Part shown: piece by piece, positions 59,501 to 64,000 of the stretch
Layout: each line of letters begins with the position of its first letter
How positions within the stretch are numbered: position 1 is the first letter of the stretch
Assembly (NCBI GenBank): GCA_019694975.1
Contig: JAIBAY010000005.1
Location: 62,001-126,000, forward strand
Direction: 5' to 3'
Source: Chitinophagales bacterium
GTDB lineage: Bacteria > Bacteroidota > Bacteroidia > Chitinophagales > UBA10324
Length of the DNA: 64,000 bases
Notes under the pieces: model-generated
What the model was told of the DNA's origin: nothing
What the model saw: the letters and a program-made list of their open reading frames with translations, nothing else
The model's database searches: none
Program-made: the position numbers and the translations under genes

Positions 59501-61742
59501 TAACTGCTTCTGCCTTTTCAGCCGGCGATTGCAACATTGGCCTTCCTGAATTCAGTTGCGTAACGATATCAAAAACCCGTTCGCCCACTTCATCACCGGT
59601 GATACGAGCCAGTAACGCTTTCGCAATACGATAATGGAGTGAAGATTTCTCATCATCATTCATCAGCGAATAAGCCGCCTGCTGCATCTTGTCATGCACA
59701 AATTTGAAATGGGCCACCGGCAGTTCAAACTGATCGTTGCGTAACTGAAAGATCAATTGATAATTACTGTCAAGCGGCTGAATAATGCCAGCCTGGATAA
59801 TGTCCCATATAACAGCAATAAGCTCCGGTGTTTTTTTGCCTGTAATGGCAGATAAGGTTACCGTGTCAAAACGGCTGCCGATACCAGACGCCAGCTTAAG
59901 AACCTGTTGTGCTTCGGCTGGCAGCGACTGCATATTATTAATGGTTATATCAAGCGCTTCCTCCGGTATATCGACCGCCTGAATTTCGCCGGGATCAAAT
60001 TCCCATTGCGCCGATTGATAGTTAAAAGTTATCTTATCGTGTTTATAAAGCGACTGCAGGAATTGGTTGATGAAAAAAGGATTGCCCTGCGAGATGCGCA
60101 ATAAAATCGCAGCGAGCTCTTTTGTTTTTTGATTTGCAGTGCCGATAAGCTCCTCTACCAGCTGATTAACTGCCTGGCTGTCGAGCGGCTCCAAAAACAA
60201 CTCTCTGAAATGAGTACCTTCTTTGCGCAGCTGTTCCATGGCCAGCGCCAGCGGATGCAGCGGGTCTACTTCATTATGACGATAGGCACCGATCAGCATC
60301 AGGTACTGCGCATCATCTGTTTTGGCCAGGTTTTGAATAAGAGAAATGGAAGCACCATCTGCCCATTGAAGATCATCCAGCGACAGTACCAGCGGCCTTT
60401 TATCGGTAATAAAAGCCAGCATGAAATTGCGGAAGCTCTGGTTAAACCGGTTCTGTGATTCAGCCGGCGACAAAGCATCAGCCAGCGGTTGCTTGCCGAT
60501 GATGAGCTCCAGTTCCGGAATGACGTTGATCACCACCGAAGCATTAGTGCGCAGCGCGCCGGTAAGTATGCTCTTCCAGCTGGCCAGCACATCAGCCGGC
60601 GCGGAAAGGATTTCATCAATCAATTTTTTAAATGCCTGGATAAATGCACTGTAAGGAATATTACGCTGCAACTCTTCAAATTTTCCCGACAGGAATAAAC
60701 CCTGCCTGCTGGCAATCGGCTTCTGTATCTCATTGATCAGCGCAGATTTTCCGATGCCCGAATAGCCTGTAATGAATATCACCTCGCGGTTGCCTGCAGC
60801 AACACTTTCAAACGAATGCAACAACATTTCAATGTCCTTTTCACGGCCAAACAACTTTTGCGAAACCTGGAATTTGCCGGAGAAATCATTTAACCCGGGA
60901 AGGAAGGTACTGATGGTATTTCCTGCATCCCATTCCGATTTGCAACGCGCAAGATCGAGTTGCAGCCCCAGCGCAGACTGATAACGGTCCTCGGCATTTT
61001 TTGACAGCAGCTTAAGGATGATTGCGGAGATTGCCTTTGGAATGGCGGGATCCACTGCACTTGGTGAATCGGGGATGCGCGCAATGTGGTTATAGATAAT
61101 CTTCAGCCTGTCATCCGTTCGGAAAGGATTGATGCCTGTGAGCAACTCATAAAAAACGACACCGAGTGAATAGAAATCGGTGCGGTAATCGATGGAACGG
61201 TTCATCCTTCCCGTTTGCTCCGGAGAATAATATTCCAGTGAGGTATTGAAAAACCCAAAATTTTCGAGTTGCTGATTTTCCGCTCTGAGGCGGGAAGCAA
61301 ATCCGAATTCGGTGAGGGTGACATTTAGTGCTGTGGCGTCAAAAAAAACACTGTTGCAGGAAATGTTTTTATGGGTGATATCCTGCACATGAATGTTCTT
61401 GATAATTTCAGAAAGGTGCAAGGCAACCGACAAGAACACATCAATGGATAATTTTTCAGTTGCTGCCTTTGAAAAAGGCCTGCCTTCATCATATTGAAAA
61501 AGTACGGCGGGACGATTGTTGAACCGGGTAAACTCGATAGGCCTTGGGATACCGGTATGGTTGAGTGATTGCGTAATCTCTATTTCATTTTTGAGATAGG
61601 CAATCTTATGAAGCGGCGGAAATTCCTCGGCGGTGACCTTTGCGGTTAATAAGCTGCCATCCTTTTTATTCAGCACCTTATAGGAGATAAAACCTGACTG
61701 CGCAGCAATCGTCTCCAGTATCTCCAGTTCCACATCATTCAT
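56571..61742 (-). CDS. Giant kinase-like/AAA ATPase/GAF/adenylate cyclase protein
   Basis: A 1723-residue cytoplasmic protein. A kinase-like domain (about 1-270) keeps the N-lobe Lys and YYSPEQTGRMNRSIDYRTDF, but HRD is HKN (about 124) and DFG is EFG (about 143). An AAA/STAND-type ATPase follows (Walker A GYSGIGKS near 327, Walker B LVLSLDDLQWAD near 452). A helical-repeat region (about 800-1280), a GAF domain (about 1320-1480), a short coiled coil and a class III cyclase domain (about 1535-1723) complete it. The cyclase has both metal Asp (FTDF, GDSYM), Lys of KIKT and Asp of IWGDT, which specify ATP, and the Asn/Arg pair in VNIASRM. It looks like an active, sensor-controlled adenylate cyclase. 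Confidence 0.88.
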   Translation of the reverse strand: MNDVELEILETIAAQSGFISYKVLNKKDGSLLTAKVTAEEFPPLHKIAYLKNEIEITQSLNHTGIPRPIEFTRFNNRPAVLFQYDEGRPFSKAATEKLSIDVFLSVALHLSEIIKNIHVQDITHKNISCNSVFFDATALNVTLTEFGFASRLRAENQQLENFGFFNTSLEYYSPEQTGRMNRSIDYRTDFYSLGVVFYELLTGINPFRTDDRLKIIYNHIARIPDSPSAVDPAIPKAISAIILKLLSKNAEDRYQSALGLQLDLARCKSEWDAGNTISTFLPGLNDFSGKFQVSQKLFGREKDIEMLLHSFESVAAGNREVIFITGYSGIGKSALINEIQKPIASRQGLFLSGKFEELQRNIPYSAFIQAFKKLIDEILSAPADVLASWKSILTGALRTNASVVINVIPELELIIGKQPLADALSPAESQNRFNQSFRNFMLAFITDKRPLVLSLDDLQWADGASISLIQNLAKTDDAQYLMLIGAYRHNEVDPLHPLALAMEQLRKEGTHFRELFLEPLDSQAVNQLVEELIGTANQKTKELAAILLRISQGNPFFINQFLQSLYKHDKITFNYQSAQWEFDPGEIQAVDIPEEALDITINNMQSLPAEAQQVLKLASGIGSRFDTVTLSAITGKKTPELIAVIWDIIQAGIIQPLDSNYQLIFQLRNDQFELPVAHFKFVHDKMQQAAYSLMNDDEKSSLHYRIAKALLARITGDEVGERVFDIVTQLNSGRPMLQSPAEKAEAVTLNMLAAKKARESIAYESALQYLEAAIKLFDEQAWITGYTQTFNTYLSAGECASLCDRQQEAARYFKYAHENAQTNYDRARVYYTESVLFNLKGKLPETFTAAQKALELLNVHFPSDVNKWTLAIAFIKIRWLLLHRNIEQLKALPLCSDATVQLANKILAELKPYAYNKSNDTLGLLILKSLELNLKYGLSDAFIDGFAGYGVILAVGLSNFRKGWDFTEVAFELAKKLNSALFFARASYSYGGMTINFVQPARNGLVHLENAYKLGVECGDYTNAAYATMNLVISMYYNSFAIDELLEKSRQYLSFTKRIRYDDMIMFQTVLQRHLFKLSDTPPENWPSELQEPEAEFYARLKSLTFKLCLIYYQTLEMSRLYMEEQYAEAAAMLKEAETNIFAIQGTLLLGEFYLFKALILSAVLQKGSPASEKLCRKGMLECRTKLMKWSKTAPDNFRHRLFIVEGELARQDGDTAQAITHFINAARDAASQKFLHMVALTHELSGKLFLEKGMKEVAAPYLQYAFAAFKSWGAHGKANQLKEKYLHEGGESVTEVMPAALYGRLEEKPFDNLSERLDLNSVMQAALAISGEIVLDKLLVSLIKIVMQNAGAETGYLIVERQGRWLIEAEGEAGEDTIQLHKGICVMESAVLPKSVIQYVIRTGETLVLFDVNADSRFAFDPAVIARKSVSVLCLPVINKGITTGILYLENNLSKGVFTNERVALLKFLSGQIAVSLENASLYDNLEQRVRERTQEVVAQKEVIEQEKKKSDDLLLNILPAETADELKRKGFSKPRRFELVTVMFTDFVNFTGRSELVNPSELVDEINGYYSAFDNIIAKHGLEKIKTIGDSYMCAGGLPVENASNPYDTINAAIEIQQYVQQLGKERKQAGQAWFDCRIGVHSGPVVAGIVGIRKFAYDIWGDTVNIASRMEASGEPGKVNISGATYELVKDRFNCEPRGKIEAKNKGYIDMYFVLGKNLN

Positions 61743-61756
61743 AGTGACTGATTAAA

Positions 61757-62425
61757 TTAGGCATGCACCGCATTCAGCTTATTCTGCCGGTTGACGAGGT
61801 AAAGGTAGAAGCCATCTAAAATAAAGCAAATGATGCACATGGCAATAGGGAAATAGGCCTGCGGCGAATGCGACACGATATAGGCTGTGAAGCATACGTC
61901 CGTCGCAATCATCCGTGCCAGCCCAATGCTGAAGCTGAATTTCTGATTGGGCAGATTGAGTACCATCTGTATGCATAAGGCCGACTGCAGCACATTCAGT
62001 ATCATCGCACTGTTGAATCCCATGGCCAGATCATAGCCTGCTTTGGTATAGAAGTAATTAAGAATGGCAAACATCGCCACCGCTCCTAGCGCAAACGGGC
62101 GGAAATGCTTTTGCACCAGTGCAGAAGAAAACTGCGCAGCGCCATAACGGAGTGCTGAATACAACATGAACATATCGAGAAAATTACCAAATCGCCAGAA
62201 CCATAAAAGGTAAGGCCCGCCAAAATCAAGTTTGAAAACAAAGCCCCATAAAAATTCCCATGGCACATTGGCACAGATTACTATGACTGGAAATTCAACC
62301 GACTTATACACTATTATTTTTCTTACCACTAGAATATAGGTAATAACCCAAAACGTTGCGCCCAGGTAATACATCAACAACTCAAAGAATGTGTAGTTAT
62401 CACTGGTGAAAAGGGAGTGTACCAT
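61757..62425 (-). CDS. Seven-TM protein resembling Pyr4/PaxB terpene cyclases (second copy)
   Basis: A 222-residue protein with seven predicted TM helices. The motif N53VPWEF in TM2 and the Asp204 in the last helix (FILDGFYLYL) match the positions of the catalytic Glu63 and Asp218 known from fungal Pyr4. A further Asp84 follows an aromatic run (WFWRFGNFLD). Pyr4-type enzymes protonate and cyclise prenyl or epoxy-prenyl chains in the membrane. It is 14 bases from the giant cyclase gene and 12 bases after its paralogue. Catalytic activity is inferred from motifs only. Confidence 0.6.
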   Translation of the reverse strand: MVHSLFTSDNYTFFELLMYYLGATFWVITYILVVRKIIVYKSVEFPVIVICANVPWEFLWGFVFKLDFGGPYLLWFWRFGNFLDMFMLYSALRYGAAQFSSALVQKHFRPFALGAVAMFAILNYFYTKAGYDLAMGFNSAMILNVLQSALCIQMVLNLPNQKFSFSIGLARMIATDVCFTAYIVSHSPQAYFPIAMCIICFILDGFYLYLVNRQNKLNAVHA

Positions 62426-62437
62426 GGGATGACAGAT

Positions 62438-63205
62438 TTAATGGGTAAAGTTACCTGAATGCTTAGCTGCAACCGCCTCTTTAGCCTGTCGGAGCCGCAT
62501 CATAAATATTAAAACATATGCGACATCCAGTATCAGGACAATAGCGGCAAGCACATGCACATATGCAAAATGCCGGTAGTGCATCCATACGAAGAAATTC
62601 ATAAAGAGATCTCCGGTCATTCGCGTCCATGCAGCAGTGAATGAAAAATCGCCCGGGTCGTCATGCGAAATAAACAAGAGAATGTATAGCAGCGACATAA
62701 TAACTGTCAACACATATGCTGAAGTGGCTCCGATGCTGGTATCCTGGTGATCAAGCCCAAAGAAATACAAGGTGATACCCCAGCAGAACGTATTAATAAG
62801 GAACAATGGTTTCCAATATCTGGCAACGAAGGCAATTTTTGTCTGGCTGTGGCCTTTGGTGAAAACATGATAGAAGATAAAAACATCCATAAAGAACCAG
62901 ATCTTGAAACCCCATGCGAAGACAGCTCCCATGTCGGTTGGAAAGATCCAGCCACGCACAAATTCCCAGGCGATGTTGGCGGCAGCCGCCATCATAGGCA
63001 TTTCAATAAAATTTTTTCTGAATGAATTCAGAATGATGTTATAATAAGCCACACACCAGAAAACCGTGCCGGTAAGCACAATCAGCATATCAAGGCCTGA
63101 GTATTTGGACACACTCATATACTTGTCCAGCCAACTCAGGTCATCGTACAAAGCACCATCCTGAAAAAAATCAGTGATAATGGAATTGATGTTAAATAAA
63201 ATCAT
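62438..63205 (-). CDS. Seven-TM protein resembling Pyr4/PaxB terpene cyclases (first copy)
   Basis: A 255-residue protein with seven TM helices. N77IAWEF matches the NIAWE motif of fungal PaxB, with Glu81 as the catalytic-Glu equivalent. Asp227 in ILDVAYVLIF is the Asp equivalent. Asp107 follows KIWFFM. Its N-terminus (about 30 residues) is longer than that of the second copy. It is a distant paralogue of the next gene: motifs agree, the rest differs. Upstream by 28 bases is the MpaB-type oxygenase gene, so oxygenase and cyclases are likely cotranscribed. Confidence 0.6.
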   Translation of the reverse strand: MILFNINSIITDFFQDGALYDDLSWLDKYMSVSKYSGLDMLIVLTGTVFWCVAYYNIILNSFRKNFIEMPMMAAAANIAWEFVRGWIFPTDMGAVFAWGFKIWFFMDVFIFYHVFTKGHSQTKIAFVARYWKPLFLINTFCWGITLYFFGLDHQDTSIGATSAYVLTVIMSLLYILLFISHDDPGDFSFTAAWTRMTGDLFMNFFVWMHYRHFAYVHVLAAIVLILDVAYVLIFMMRLRQAKEAVAAKHSGNFTH

Positions 63206-63233
63206 TTCGCCCCCTGAAATTTTTTATGCTTTA

Positions 63234-64000
63234 TCATGTTTCTCTTGAAACGTCCGCAATCTTCCAGTCATCGCGCAAAGATGGCGGAATAAAAAAGTAA
63301 ACCTTTTTGCCATCGTTGTAGGTTGTTATGAATCCCTGCATCAGTAATTTAGCGGCTACAGATGCGACCCGGCGCAATATCGGATTCCTGGAAAAGAACC
63401 GCTCGATCAGACGAAAGAACCATTGCAGCTTTCCGGGTAACCTCTCCGCCAGTTTATTTTTAAATTCCCTGATACCAAGGAGATTGCTTATTTCATCACC
63501 AATTAAGAACCGCATCAGGTCTTCTACCACACCATCCATGGTATGAAACGGTATGGTGCTTTCCGTAAACTCTATACATGCTTTGGTAAGCTCCATACCA
63601 TCTGCGGATTTTCCTTTGTTCCGATCCAGTATCTGGTGGCCGAGCGCACGACCTTCATCAGCTGTCTCCGGCACGAGGTCGGAATTAACACCCATGAAAT
63701 GTGCCGCTACACGCCAGCAGAAATAAAATGCTTTTTCATCTTCATCGGAAAGCGAGATGCCTAATGTGATGAGGCCTTCAATGACCAGTGCTGAAAAAGA
63801 CAAGAGTGTACCAGCCATATCCTCCTGGTTAATGGGTTCGCCATACTGTGCACTATCCCATCCACCGGGCCTGTTCTTCAGGAAGTAACGGATGGCAGCA
63901 TGTATCAGCCTGACTTTTTGAGATGAACGGATGCCGCGGCCCTCAGCACTTAGCAAGCCACCGGGTGACATCACATTGATAACATACTGTGATGTTTCCA
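63234..64000 (-). CDS. MpaB/Lcp-type oxygenase (DUF2236), 5' end outside the window
   Basis: About 254 C-terminal residues; the frame remains open to base 64000, so the true start lies beyond the edge. GRGIRSSQKVRLIHAAIRYF contains the xRLxHAxxR pattern, whose His is the likely haem ligand in Lcp-type proteins. PINQEDMAGTLLSF and FCWRVAAHFMGV are also typical of DUF2236. The family includes latex-clearing protein Lcp and fungal MpaB, both of which cleave isoprenoid double bonds. It is the first visible gene of the four-gene operon. Confidence 0.78.
   Translation of the reverse strand, partial: ETSQYVINVMSPGGLLSAEGRGIRSSQKVRLIHAAIRYFLKNRPGGWDSAQYGEPINQEDMAGTLLSFSALVIEGLITLGISLSDEDEKAFYFCWRVAAHFMGVNSDLVPETADEGRALGHQILDRNKGKSADGMELTKACIEFTESTIPFHTMDGVVEDLMRFLIGDEISNLLGIREFKNKLAERLPGKLQWFFRLIERFFSRNPILRRVASVAAKLLMQGFITTYNDGKKVYFFIPPSLRDDWKIADVSRET

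Overview
The window is a chromosomal stretch of a Bacteroidota bacterium, probably an environmental lineage near the Chitinophagales or Saprospirales. The gene content points there: an OstA-like/LptD/MCE envelope cluster, a TonB-dependent receptor with an N-terminal carboxypeptidase-regulatory-like domain, PorT-like small barrels, an ECF sigma/anti-sigma operon, and M1 and M13 peptidases. So do the regulatory signals: several genes are preceded by the Bacteroidota -7 element TAnnTTTG, Shine-Dalgarno sites are weak, and a few starts look like TTG or GTG. I see no tRNA, rRNA, CRISPR array, transposase or prophage. All genes look intact except the one cut by the right edge.

Layout. 1-5.1 kb: BipA/TypA, a PGM1-like ATP-grasp ligase and a two-TM K+ channel with RCK domains. 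5.2-12.5 kb: an outer-membrane barrel, a 1059-residue TPR protein and a TonB-dependent receptor. 12.6-19.8 kb: YciO/Sua5-type protein, SucC, LolD-like ATPase, M13 peptidase, RecQ. 19.9-22.8 kb: two overlapping glycosyltransferases and FtsE with a small partner. 23.2-29.8 kb: an envelope cluster (OstA-like, MCE, amidase, divergent LptD). 29.9-39.6 kb: housekeeping and small membrane genes (DUF4197, CinA, E2 acyltransferase, a coiled-coil pair, Nudix/PyrE/DUF445, YheT hydrolase, fatty-acid desaturase). 39.7-45.8 kb: a helical-repeat protein, a small barrel, an M1 peptidase and a membrane metallophosphoesterase. A 37-codon membrane miniprotein lies at 45.9 kb. 46.2-49.4 kb: an ECF sigma operon with a membrane anti-sigma candidate and two secreted or barrel proteins, closed by a clear terminator. 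49.5-56.1 kb: a small secreted protein, DUF4407, a Na+/alanine symporter, an S4 protein, GlgC and GlgA.

The most unusual part is the right end (56.6-64.0 kb, minus strand). Four tightly spaced genes encode, in order of transcription, an MpaB/Lcp-type oxygenase (5' part outside the window), two tandem seven-TM proteins that look like fungal Pyr4/PaxB terpene cyclases and keep the catalytic Glu and Asp, and a 1723-residue protein. That protein joins a kinase-like domain with lost catalytic motifs, an AAA-type ATPase, a helical-repeat region, a GAF domain and an apparently active class III adenylate cyclase. This reads as a candidate terpenoid or lipid-modifying operon coupled to a cAMP sensor. 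Function is inferred from motifs recalled from these families, not from any search.
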